DNA of 64,000 nucleotides. It comes from Calliopum simillimum (lineage: Eukaryota > Arthropoda > Insecta > Diptera > Lauxaniidae). Where the stretch lies: the NCBI GenBank assembly GCA_951812925.1, contig OX638371.1, positions 41,266,101 to 41,330,100 of the forward strand. Direction: 5' to 3'. A program made the translations under genes and the position numbers. The notes beneath the pieces are model-generated. The model saw nothing but the letters and a program-made list of their open reading frames with translations. It was not told the origin of the DNA and did no database searches. Shown here piece after piece: positions 45,581-56,585 of the stretch; position 1 is the stretch's first letter; each line of letters begins with the position of its first letter.

Positions 45581-45815
45581 TATTAAAAAACAAAATGATT
45601 TTTAAAATTTGGTTTTCTTGTACAAATCTGCAGTTGATTTTGATTTTTTCTTAATTTTTTCGAATAAAAAAAATGTTTTTTTAAGAAATCAATGTATTCC
45701 GCCGAAACTAACAAGCCAAACATTGGTTCTTGAAATATTTGTATTTAAGTGGAACTATATTTTTTTTCGGTCCAAAAACCGAAAAAGACCGATATCTCGA
45801 AAACGAAACGAAATA

Positions 45816-46708
45816 TTGGGTGTACAACTTAAAAACCGGAATTTGACAGTGGTTGTCCGTACTAACAAATATCGTGAAAGCTCGAACTTTATATATATGT
45901 CATTTTGAAGGTACATTTGACAGCTGTCAAAATCAGTCAACAAAACAATTTTATCTTGTGTGCATCATTATTATTTTTCACGATGAATAACTTCGAAAAT
46001 TGGAGAAAAAGACAGCATTTGCGGGGGGGGGTTCTAGTGGGTCATTTTTTTGCAAAGAAAACAGCTGACGAAAGTCATCGCATTCTTGAAGAAGTTTATG
46101 GGGACTAAGCTCCAGCTGAATCAAGCTGTCGTGAGTGGTTTAAAAGTGGTTATTTTGATGTCGAAGACAAAGAACGTCCTGGTCAGAACCAGCTAGGTGT
46201 GATCCATTATGAGCTGTTGTCAGGTGGCCAAACCTTTAATGCTCAATTCTATCGTCAACAATTGATCCAATTGAAGCAGAAAATCCAGGCAGAGCGGCTA
46301 ACGTATGCGATCAGACATGAGTCAATCATTTTCCACCACGATAACGCTCGGCCACATATTGCTGCCCCAGTCAAAAATTACCTGGAAAACAACGGATGGG
46401 AAATTTTGCCTCACCCGCTTTTTAGCCCAGATCTTGCACCATCAGACTACCATTTGTTCCGATCGATGCAGAATGCCCTATCAGGAATACGCTTCACTTA
46501 TGTTCAAGATATCGAAAATTGGCTCGATTCATTTTTGGCCGCCAAGCCGGCGCAATTTTTTGGGATGGAATTCATAAATTGCCTGAAAGATGGGGAAATG
46601 TTGTAGCTTCCAATGGACAATACTTTGAATAAAATATATTGTAACATTTTTCCACAATAAAGCATCAGATTTCGCTAAAAAATTCCGGTTTTTAAGTTGT
46701 ACACCCAA
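45816..46708 (+). mobile_element. Mariner element, copy B, internally deleted, TA target
   Basis: It has the same TTGGGTGTACAACTTAAAAA ends as copy A, with TA at 45814-45815 and 46709-46710. It is 893 bp because about 0.33 kb of the transposase is missing near 46185. Confidence 0.93.
45983..46606 (+). pseudogene. Mariner transposase, copy B, deleted centre
   Basis: It starts MNNFENWRKRQHLR, then runs into a G run, a frameshift and a TAA (about 46106-46108) within the first domain. After AAGACAAAGAACGTCCTGGT it jumps to the region coding VIHYELL, so the second helix-turn-helix and the first catalytic Asp are gone. The remaining open part (46199-46606) keeps FHHDNARPH (second Asp), SPDLAPSDYHLF (third Asp) and the normal C-terminus. 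Copy A lacks exactly the third-Asp region that B keeps. Confidence 0.9.
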
Positions 46709-46789
46709 TAAAAAAAAAAATAATGCGATTTTCGGAATCAGCAGCCCATTTTACATATAAAATGAACAATGGCATTCAATGGGAAAAAA

Positions 46790-48431
46790 AAATTTTTAAT
46801 CATTTGTAAACTAGTGTAATCGCCGCATAGACGCCACTCCCCATTTGCTTTTCGGATGGGATGCAAGGGACTTGCCCATTAACTTTTTGATGAATGACAA
46901 ATCCCTTGTTTCAGCATGACATTAAACTCGGACTTCACAATTTGAAGCTTTTCTGGAGACAATCTGCGAGCCTTCGCAAAAACTAGAGGACCTGAAGTTT
47001 GAATATGGTGCGTCACCGAGTGCTTGATTGGTGTATCCAGAATTTGAGAATTAATTAAATCCTTGAATTCCTTCAGCAAATTATTGAAGTCAGAACTCTC
47101 GGATATTGATTTGAGCGATGATAGTAATGGGCCAGAATATTTTGTACCTTTACTTTCAGATTTGGAAACATCATCAATTATTCGATTGTTTTTTATGTCA
47201 ATTAACAATCCATAGTGACTAAGAAAGTCGACACCAACTATAGGCTTCTTAACATCCGCCAATATAAATATCCACCGAAAATTTCTCTTAAGTCCTAAGT
47301 TGAAAGACAAAATCTTGCAGCCAAACGATCTGATTTGTGATTGGTTTGCAGCGAATAATGGAAGGGGTGCTGGGTCTTGAAGTCCATCTGAAGCAGTAGC
47401 AGGATACACCGAGACGTCTGCGCCGTGTCCATGAGGATCTCGGATTTAAGTTTCGCATCACGAAGAAATAGGCGACATATTTCTCGGCTAGCCTCGTTTG
47501 TCACCGAAGACGAGGAGCCTAGTAGTTTTCCGGTAGTGAATTCGATTTAGATGAGTATGAGCAAGGTAATACACATTTTTTTGCATGGTCACAAAATGGC
47601 TTATCAGGCTTACCTTTTGCTAAGTTGCGTGACTTGGAAAAACTTGTGCGTCTACAGTTCTGACTGCGTGATAGATTTGTTTTGTCAAAGCTTCAATTTT
47701 CAATTCCAAATGTTGTGTCTGTGGAGAATGCGATGTCAAAGATGGTGTAGAGACTGCATTTACTTCCCAGTCCTCAGATGTATCAGCAATATTATCTGCC
47801 ATGAGTACAAGTCTGTTCAAAGATTCGTTGCTTACAGACAGAATAGCTTGTGTCTGTCTCGGCAATCGCTGCATCCACAAAGATTTGAGAAGCTTATCTG
47901 AGACTTTTCCAGCTGAAAGATCTATCATCTCTCGCATAAGAGTGGAAGGCTTCTTATCGCCAATTTCCATGTCACGTAACAGCTTCTTCAACCGTTTCCA
48001 ATCAGAATCCATGAATCGTTCTTGTAAACGTGTCTTCAGAGCTTGATACATATTTACTTACGGCGGATTAAGGACCAAATCGCTCAATTCACATAAAACG
48101 CTGGCTTCAATAGTTCCAACAATTATGTAGAACTTCGTTGAATCTGAAGTTTTGCAAGCGGTAATAAATTGGCTCTCAACTTGTTTGAACCAAAGAGCTG
48201 GATTAGTTCTCCAAAACGGCGGAACCTTTACTGAAACTCTTGAAATTTCACGTGCTGGTGGTTCTCCATCCATTAAACAGCTTAAAGGAATGCTGGCATG
48301 CACTGGTGTTGGAGGGTTCAGGCGAGGAAGAATTTCTTGATCTCCTGCAGCACCTTGTGCATTCTCTGCGTCTCTTGTTGGTGATTGGAAAAGCGGCACA
48401 GCATTGTTTCGTTGTCGGGGTCACCAATGTA
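46790..48431 (-). pseudogene. CsRn1-type Gypsy retrotransposon remnant (gag, protease, start of RT)
   Basis: Gag (48399 to 47620, one in-frame TAA at 48058) has VPPFWRTNPALWFKQVESQF and, later, LLKSLWMQRLP, the capsid pattern of CsRn1-clade elements. A C-x2-H-x-KKC-x3-C zinc knuckle follows near 47560. The protease begins CRLFLRD; a one-base deletion lies in the codons of its D-T-G active site, so the reading changes frame there. The later open part (46879-47409) gives ILADVKKPIVGVDFLSHYG, the linker, and RT start with HHIQTSGPLVFAKARRLSPE. A second shift leads to GEWRLCGDY. The rest of pol, integrase and the 3' LTR are missing. It is inactive, and no env-like gene is present. Confidence 0.88.
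48414..48426 (-). other. tRNA-Trp-type primer binding site of the Gypsy remnant
   Basis: The minus strand reads TGGTGACCCCGAC, complementary to the 3' end (CCA plus TGACCCCGAC partner) of insect tRNA-Trp, and lies just upstream of gag. CsRn1-clade elements are known to use tRNA-Trp. The 5' LTR should therefore end at about 48431; its outer boundary is lost in AT-rich DNA before 48680. Confidence 0.75.
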
Positions 48432-48682
48432 ATAAAATAATTTTGATTTCGTTTTTATTTTTATTACTTTTTTTTTAACAAAATTAAATCTGATATTTTT
48501 CATTTTAATATTTTTTCCAACTCAAAACTTTTTTCTAAAAATTTTTCAAGTCAAATTTTTTAATCAAAAACTACTTGACTAATATTTTTAAAATTAAAAC
48601 AAGTTATTAAAAACTAAGTAGAAACAACAATTCAAATTTATAAATTCACAATAACAATTGAGAAAAGTTCATAAAGAATACT

Positions 48683-49210
48683 TTTGTCGCGACTTAAACA
48701 GAATGTTCAATTGATAGAATAGCTAAGTTGCGTAGCCTTTATTGTCCCATTGAATTTTTCAAATAAATTTTAGTCAATTTGAATTTTGAAAAGAATCGCT
48801 CAGCACCAGACGTAGTAAAAGAAATTTCGGTAAAACAGTTATAGACTTTGAATTTTCTATTTCGTTTCTAAAAAGTGGTGAAAAACTCAGCATATCTTCA
48901 GCAAATGAGACCGATTTGTCTTTTCATATAAATCAGCAAATTCTAAACCTTTCCCAATGAATCGGCGCCATTTAAATTTTGAAAGTGAATGTTTGCAACA
49001 CTGAAATTGGAAATAATTTCGTTCGTTCACGCAATTTCAATTGATTGATACTGATGTCCAATTCCCGATATAATGCGTTCACATTAACAAGCTTTCGGGA
49101 TTTTGGAGACGTTCAACTTCGCAAATGCCGTTACACACCTTCCTATGACGAGTTTAAGGAAATTCAGGGCTGATAGAGCATTTTGCTGCTACAATATTTG
49201 CATGCGTTTT
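48683..49210 (-). pseudogene. hAT transposase C-terminal (dimerisation) fragment
   Basis: The minus strand gives GAERFFSKFKLTKIYLKNSM, a stop, then RLRNLAILSIEHSV. This is the hAT dimerisation-domain motif (ERSFSKLKLIKTYLRSTM-like, followed by L-x-LAILSIEH). Weaker blocks upstream, such as NALSALNFLKL and AFAKLN, suggest that the fragment continues to about 49210 with frameshifts. The catalytic core was not recognised. It borders the likely 5' LTR of the Gypsy remnant. Confidence 0.7.
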
Positions 49211-49319
49211 TTAGTGCACATACCATACGTACACACGCACAAAAAAAAAAAAAAAAAATAAGCGCATACGAGGTTTAATCTTTTATTTCAAACAAAATAT
49301 CTTGAGCAAAAGCACTACA

Positions 49320-49859
49320 ACAATGCATTAGGCCTTTCTAAGTTTGTAAATTCTTCTTCTTTAAGCTCTGCAAATCGTTGTATTTTTTATATTTAAGTTA
49401 AGAGGACTATTATATAATGGTGTGGGGTGTCATCCTTCGTAGATCCGTTTTTGCTTTCTTTTGTGATATGCCACTACGATCATACCTCAAACATTTGAGA
49501 TCAACCACTTGAGGGTGACCAGCTTTAATTCCTGGTCTAATTGACTTGTTAAAGTTTATGTAAGCGAAGTTTTAAATTATAAAGTCAACATAGCTAACTT
49601 TATACGGGCTTCTTCTAGCATCGTTTATAAATCTACAAAATCAGCTGGATTTATTTTTTCTTTCAATTGCGGAATGAACGGAGTCACACTCCATTTGGGT
49701 ATGTCCAACTGTCAAATATTTTTGGTAAATGGTAGCCTGAAATTCGATTGCAAGTAATTGTAGTGCATTTGCCAAGTTGACGTTACGATTTTGTACACTA
49801 CAACCATCGCTTAAGAGTACAGTTGGAATCCTCAAATTAACATGAAATATGAAAAACAC
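49320..49859 (-). pseudogene. Transposon-derived DUF7869-like domain fragment
   Basis: The minus strand encodes LLSDGCSVQNRNVNLANALQ, then IYQKYLTVGHTQMECDSVHS and AIERK. The SDGC-x2-QNRN, then QKYL-x2-GHTQMECDSVH pattern is one I know from insect transposon-encoded proteins related to the DUF7869 type, thought to be nuclease-like. Downstream in another phase are DARRSPYKVSYVDF, SIRPG then VVDLKCLRYDRSGI, and more degraded pieces to about 49320. Stops and frameshifts make it a pseudogene. Confidence 0.6.
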
Positions 49860-49869
49860 AGGAAGAAAA

Positions 49870-52800
49870 AATGCCGATTTTTGCGACCTTTAAGTATGAA
49901 TAACTTTTTGTACGACAGCGATCTCTTTCTCGAATTGTAGTATCTACTTCAAAACTGTAAAATAAATAAAATTATGCATCTAATTTATTGAATATAGAAG
50001 AACCATTTCAATGGTTCCTTAACCTAAGTCGTACGAAAGCAGCTGCCATTAATTTGCATTGGAAAATTTTCTGAGACAACTGTGAATAATCATTTTTTTT
50101 TTTAGAAGTTACCATTAGCGAAAAATTTGCAAAAAACTGATTGTTGCAACTTATGAGCCTGAACAACTTCTTAGCCGGTCATAGTTGTGCTTAAACAAAT
50201 TTGTATGTTTAGCAAGGAACCATAAGCTATTAGGTGGTATAAGTTTCATCGATTTCAAAATAACTTGATATGAAAGCAAATACGTCGATAGATGAAAGTA
50301 GATACGAAAAAAAGAATGAACCGTAACTTATTACCGTTATAACATTTTGACACCAGAGTGCCACCACAATGTTCTGTAAAGGTTCCTTAGTGTTGCCCCA
50401 TCAAAAACTAAAATTTGATAAAAATGAAGTTACGAGGTTAAGGCTGAAAGGGGACAATACGCGTCTTTTATTTCTGAAAAAAAAAAAAAAAAACATTTTT
50501 TTTTAGCACACAATGCAATTTGTCGTTTATATTAAATTTTTTTTTTTTTTAATTGAAACGCATCGACACAAACGTCAAATCGAAATATGTATTTATTAAG
50601 TTTACATTTGAATCTGTAAATGTTAAATGGGCGGAAGTCATGAATTTTGACATATTGGTTTTATTGCAAATTCCTAATGCCAGACTATAGCTCCATCGTC
50701 TTGTGTTATAATGTAGCCTAGCAAAAATTTTACCTTGTCTGCACAGTCTTTTGATATATCGGTTTTTTGTTAAAAGGGTGGAAGTCGTGTCTATTTAACT
50801 TCATGAACTGCTAACAAAAAACAAACTGCATTCTGCAAACAGCTGACTGGCTATAATTTGGGATATGCTATGGTATCATATTAAAGAAAATTAACACCAC
50901 GTATTTTTTAAAAATTTTCGAAAATGGCTAACTATAGCTATAACTTTAATCTATTTATCCAATTTTGAATTTTAAGATCTCAAACGATTTGTTTTAAAGT
51001 AAATTACATAAAAGCCGAAAATTTAACAAAAAAAAATGGTTTCCCCAAATTTTTTTGATTATATTTTTGGAAATAGTTCGTTTTTAGTTTTCAATTTTTT
51101 GTCCATAAGCCAGCTTTAAGTGTGGTCTATAAATCCTCCAAGTCTCAGCTTGGAACCAGCTGTGATTATCTAGAAAAAAGAAAATGTTACTTCTTATTTT
51201 TTAATTTTACTACTGTACTTAAAAGTACATCAAGTAGTCTATTTACCTAAAAAATGTCTTATGACTAATATATGAAGGACTTGTTCAATTTTTTTTACTT
51301 CCCCCACGAACGAAACCCTGCAAGCAATATAAAATAACAGCCATATCATGTAAGACAAAAATTTTTTTTTCGTTTCGTCTGAGAAAGGATTCACATCGTC
51401 TAAAACGAAAGTTAGTGCTGTTTATTCATATTTTTTATAAAACGAAACATAACGTAACTGCCTATATGTTGCGTTGCAGACTGTATCCTATAAAACGATT
51501 TTTCTGTCAAGTTACGTTGAAAACTGAAATTTTGAAACGACAAAAATTTTTTGTCATTTGGTTAAAACTAATAAAAAAAAAATTTCAATTCAGAAAAATC
51601 GCATTTCCATTTATCGTACATTTGAAGAGATTAATGCCAAAATTGCGTAGAATCAAGCTGAAATAAATAAATATCAATCAGCGGCTGGTTTAATAATATA
51701 TCCAGAGCAGTATGAGTAGTAGATCCACGAGCTATTGTAGCTTAGCTCGGGCTTTCTTTAATATTTGATCCACAGTATATTATTGGTATAACATTATATC
51801 AGTGGCTAGAAAGACATCTATAGTATTTTACTGATATTGAGGGTTTTTTATATAATACTAACCTTACTTACTCGTCAGATAGGCATATTGTGCTGAGAAT
51901 ATCATGCTTTGATCAAAGTTCTCCTTTAGAAGATGGTATAGTATCAGTTTTAAAGTTATTTCAAGAAATGTTGAACGTAAAATGGGCCGAATGTTATTTG
52001 CAAATGTATGCGCAGTTTACCAGCTTTTGTTACAAAACCACTTTGGCTTGCCTATATATGGGTTCGATAAAGGCTTGCTCTAGACAACTTTTGCATTTTA
52101 GGCACGAAATAACCTTATGCAGTGACGTAGTGACCATTTCAAAAGGGCGAACTTCATATGACCAAAATGTCCACTTTACTGCTTCATGGAGGATTTTCAA
52201 GTTTTTAGGCAAACTTTTTCGTTGATTTTATATTGTTTAGGGTTGATGCTGTTAAGATGGAAAAACATGATAGTTTTGAATTTTTTCTTATGGAAATATC
52301 ATATTTCCCATGTTCTTACAGATTTAAAAATTTATTTTTATGTAAATTAAAATAAAAAAAGTCACAATATTTATTTTTGTTAATCAAAATGACAACAACT
52401 GTCAAAAAGCTTCATGAAACATAGCCACTTACGTAAAAGAAGACGTAAACTACGTAACGTTTTATGCGCTACCAAATAAGTTTTCGTTCGTTTTGCTTTC
52501 GTTAGCTGAAAAACGAACGTTAACGTATTAGATGATAGGGTAAAGTTTAAATATCCCGTTAAATGTGAAAAGGGCGGAAGTCAGCTGTGCTGCAACGCTA
52601 GTAACTCCCACAAAAGAATGAAAAATAAATAAAAAAATTATCTTGTTCGGACCATTAGAATATTTTCTAAATTTTGAAGACATAAAATTTTCCATTTAAC
52701 ACAAAAGTATAGCAATAGCACCGTTTTTTTCAGTTTTTTGAAAGATAACTTGTATTGACTGCCGCTCTTTTAACATCTGCCGATTTATTTATTATTTACA

Positions 52801-54080
52801 ATTAATAGATGTTCACGGTTTTTTTTAAATTTTTAGTGATAAATTATATCAAACCTGGGAAAAGTGATACATTATATAGTAACACAGCATTGCATTAAGT
52901 TCTTAAACCAAAGTAGTAGAAAATATGCACTTAGAAAAAATTTTTTTTCGTTTGCTTCTACCACCTGGTTCAGGATTGTTTCTTCGGTCTGAAACTCTGC
53001 ATCATAGATTTAATTTTTACATTTCAGGCGCTGTTTTCTTATTTGCTCTGTAGACAAATGTAACGATTGAACATCAAAAAGAAAAACAGTTTGACCAACA
53101 ATCAGTAAAGTTTATTCGTTAGGCACATAAAATCTGTCCAAGATTTGAATCAATTTTATTTTGAACATGTTCATTTTCTTTACGTTTACAAATTTTTAGT
53201 GGAGATGCATAAATACATCCTTCTTTTTCGATTTGTCAAATAAAACATCCAAAGAGATAGTAAAGCTTCATTCCTTAATTTCAGCACCACTACGAGCATT
53301 ATTTTTACCTTCTATTTTTATATACTTAATTTCTTAAAATTTGTGTTTCTATACCGTCCTTCTTTTTTGTGGGAATTTGGAATAAATCATAAATTTGTAT
53401 TAATTCACTGGTCACGATTGAAATACTTTCTTCCACACTTTTATTTTGATACTGAACTATGTAAAGTAGTCTGCAGAAAACATATTTTTTTACTTGTAAG
53501 TGTTTTTGTATTTGTTTTTTTTTTTTTTTTTCCTAAGGAAAACTTTACATTACTGTTTTACCCCGCCAATAAAAAAAAAAAAAACAATATTTTGTTCCAA
53601 TTAAATTAATACTTCCAGCAGAACTATCATCCATTTTTATTTTAATAATAACAAAAAACTGAAAAGTTATTCAGGATTGTTTAAAATACACTTTATTTCA
53701 GAAATGATATTGATGTTTAAAGATAAATGTCAAGAATTGAACTACATATAAAGTTATGCTTCAACCGAAATGTAGGATTTTAATCTATACTCTTGTTAAA
53801 AACTTTTAAGAGAGAATCGGCATAGTTTAGAAAATATGAAATGAAAAATGTTTACTTAGCAAAAAAGCAACTAAAAAAAAAATAATTTAAACATTGATGA
53901 TTTTTTAAATATTATTTACTAGCCTTCCCTGCCGCTTGTTCTTTCATTCCTAATAGCTTAGAAGATATTTATATGATCGTTAATTTACGCCTCGTCACCA
54001 ATAAAAAGTTAGGTATCATGGGAAAGTTAATTTCATTTCAAACCATCTTAAAAATTAGCAATAGTTTGGCTGGGGTTTCT
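49870..54080. other. Long AT-rich stretch, no supported gene
   Basis: No coding remnant was recognised. Features seen: GGGCGGAAGTCA-type phrases near 50630, 50775 and 52570; A or T runs near 50480 and 53514; a patch of ACGTAA/TTACGT and AACGAACGTTAACG phrases at 52430-52530 resembling the CCCTCTAAG family; and an 111-codon frame (51890-52225) without domains. It may contain unrecognised old repeats. Confidence 0.35.
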
Positions 54081-54084
54081 CAGG

Positions 54085-54260
54085 AAACCATCAATTAAGC
54101 CTTGTTGATAGTTCACCATAGATGTTTTCCCTCTCGTATATCCAGATATTCTTCGTTTTGACTATGAAGCATTCTGGTGTCACATGAAACAACCTTTGGG
54201 TATTTAAAAAACTATCAATTAAGGCTTGTTGATAGTTCGCCATAGATGTTTTCCATCGTT
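54085..54260. repeat. Two-unit direct repeat, about 120-bp period
   Basis: ATCAATTAAGCCTTGTTGAT then AGTTC-CCATAGATGTTTTCC occurs at about 54090 and again at about 54209. Confidence 0.75.
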
Positions 54261-54264
54261 TTCA

Positions 54265-55505
54265 ATCTTTTCGTGCAAAAAATATTACAACTTTCGAAAA
54301 GATTAGAACATGGCCAATTAACGAGCATTTGTTAAGCGGCGATGTCTTTTGCATCTGTTGGGATTTACAAGTCAAGTTCTATGGCAGATTTGCATGCGAA
54401 AGATTCCATACGATCCACATACGATTTTATCGCCATATTTGCTGCATCCACCGGTGCGCGTGTACCCCACGTGCCCCATAGGCGGGATGCATTCGTACGT
54501 TTGGAGTATCTTCAGAAAATCTTTCATTACTCTTAATTGATAAATCGTACCCTGCAAAAACGTATCAATTATATTACTCATTATTTATGTGTTATTGCTA
54601 CTGAAAGTATTGGTTATAAATCTAAAAACTTTCAATTAGTTTGTACAGAGCGTTAGGACAAATCTAACTCATAATCTTCTATACATGTGACTGTAACATT
54701 TTTTGTCACATGTGTTGTTATTTCAGTAAGTTACTATGATGGTCTCTTTCGCACTTGTCATTAATAACCTTAGTATAACCAATTAGATATGTCTCATAAA
54801 TAACTCTTTATATGATCATCATGCTTACCACATACTTCCACCAAACAAATAACAAAATAAACGACAGTTATAACTAATATGTGTTTACTTATTTCTCATT
54901 TCAATTCAGTACGTAAAATAGTATTATGTTACTCTAATAATATTTAAATAGTAAATCCTTCGATTCTGCACCCATCATTTAAGGAAAAATAACTTTTGAA
55001 GAATTATTTTTACTAAAATGGGTCTAATAACACACTTCAGCAAGGATTTTAAAAATATTGTTAATAATAGTTTTTAAAAGTGATATGAGTACGTGGCAGC
55101 AACTTCAATTTGTAAACTATCTTCTATCTCTCCTGTAAATCGACCAAATGATCGATGCAGTTTTTTTAGAAGAACTTTACACTCGTGAAGGGATTGGTTA
55201 TGTGCCATTTCTACACTTTTGTCAGTCATCTAAACATTTTGGAAAAATAGATAAGTATTTATATGATTTAAAAATAAAGTATAACCTACGTTTTCATTAA
55301 AAGATTTTTCTAAAGCAGCAACTCTGGATTGTTTGTCCTTTTGACTTTCAGTTATTTATTGTTGATTTCCTAGTATTGCTTTTAAAAACCAATGACTTTT
55401 GTAAATTTTTTTAAAGCGTTTATTTTTCAGCACATAAAACTTCACTTTGACAGAAAAATCAAATTATAATTTTACGTCAAAAATAAAATGGTGCAAAAAG
55501 AGAAG
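54265..55505. other. Intergenic stretch, no supported gene
   Basis: A more GC-balanced block at 54340-54540 has overlapping frames on both strands, but none carries a recognisable domain or splice signals. The remainder is AT-rich. Confidence 0.35.
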
Positions 55506-55511
55506 AAGATA

Positions 55512-55768
55512 TGAGGGGTATAGAAGCAAAGGCGACAATCTCCATTTTTTTTATGAACGTGTTTGATAGTTTGATCGCAAGCTACCATCATATGTACTTA
55601 GATGTCACTATCAAAAATGTCCATGATCAAAGAAGAGACTGTCGCCTTTGATTCTGTAGCTCTTTGATCATACCATCTTCTTGCATTTGATGATGCTTTG
55701 TGGTCAAACACTAAGAGATACGCTCAGAAAAAAAATGGAGATTGTCGCCTTTGCTTCTATACCCCTCA
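55512..55768. mobile_element. MITE, 257 bp, perfect 41-bp ends, TA target
   Basis: TGAGGGGTATAGAAGCAAAG starts a terminal repeat that is matched without mismatch over about 41 bp at the right end. TA lies on each side (55510-55511, 55769-55770). The internal GACTGTCGCCTTTGATTCTG echoes the terminal sequence. Perfect ends suggest recent activity. TA points to the Tc1/mariner group. Confidence 0.85.
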
Positions 55769-56089
55769 TATGCTCAAAATTTGTTGTCTTTTTTAGAGAG
55801 TTGGTTATTAAGTTCTTGCAGGGAATTGTCTTTAGCTAGCACTACCTACTTTGAAAGCCTAATAATATACTGATTTAACTGCATACCAGTTATTTTAGCA
55901 AAGGTGTTAGCGTGCTTTATTATCAGCCATAAAGTCAAAACTACGAATCTTCCAGTCCTCCCCTATACATGAAAAAAACAGTTTTTCATTTATCTGTATT
56001 TTATGGAGCAAAGTGTCCACTTGACTTATCTGATAAAATATCAAATGTCTCGAAAAGTACTTTCCCAACAGAAAATTTCGATGCGCATC

Positions 56090-56300
56090 CCCAAGATGCA
56101 ATAGCGATGCGCGTCCTTCTCGCATCTAAAGACCTTATTTGTATGCGCATATTTTCTGCGCTATAGGTAGCGAGAGCGATGCGCATCCAAAGAGCATTTC
56201 TGGTAGCGAGAGCGATGCGCATCCAAACAGCATTTCTGGATGCGAGAGCGATGCGCATCCAAAGAGCATTTCTGGTAGCGAGAACGAAGCGCTTTCGGTC
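56090..56300. repeat. 36-bp minisatellite with GATGCGCATC core, left block
   Basis: The unit is GCGATGCGCATCCAAAGAGC plus ATTTCTGGTAGCGAGA, with three clear copies and diverged ones before. The core GATGCGCATC is self-complementary. The unit length is a multiple of three, so both strands stay open and give repeating 12-residue peptides. It is richer in G and C than its surroundings. Confidence 0.85.
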
Positions 56301-56349
56301 ACGTTTTTACGCACAAAACAAAATAAGTCAATAAGTCAGCTTCGTAAGA

Positions 56350-56527
56350 GCGCAAGGATGGAGCAGTGGTCTAGCGACTGGCACTGCGATTGAGAGTAGT
56401 AGCAACCGTGAGGTCCTCGGTTCAACTCCTGCCCAGACCTAACACAAAAGTTTTCAACTTGCAATTTTTCAATTAGAATTAATTTAGTAAAATAAGAATA
56501 ATTATAATTACATAAAAAAAAAAAAAA
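56350..56527 (+). mobile_element. tRNA-derived SINE
   Basis: An A-box-like TGGAGCAGTGG (56359-56369) is followed about 50 bp later by a perfect B box GGTTCAACTCC (56419-56429), the internal Pol III promoter of tRNA genes. The T-arm stem does not pair, so it is not a working tRNA. A tRNA-unrelated part and a poly-A run (56514-56527) follow, as in tRNA-derived SINEs moved by LINE machinery. No flanking duplication could be fixed. Confidence 0.65.
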
Positions 56528-56585
56528 TTCTGATGTGTCTTTGTGACGAAAGGACGTAAAATTTCAATTAAAAATTATTTTTTTA

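Noticed and set aside
51890..52225. 111-codon frame and its minus-strand partner
   Set aside because: No recognised domain and no gene context; left as unexplained DNA.
56001..56393. 12-residue repeat proteins on both strands
   Set aside because: Both follow from a 36-bp tandem unit that is a multiple of three; neither strand has independent coding evidence.
56350..56440. Functional tRNA gene
   Set aside because: A and B boxes are present but the T-arm stem cannot pair and the acceptor stem is poor; SINE is the better call.
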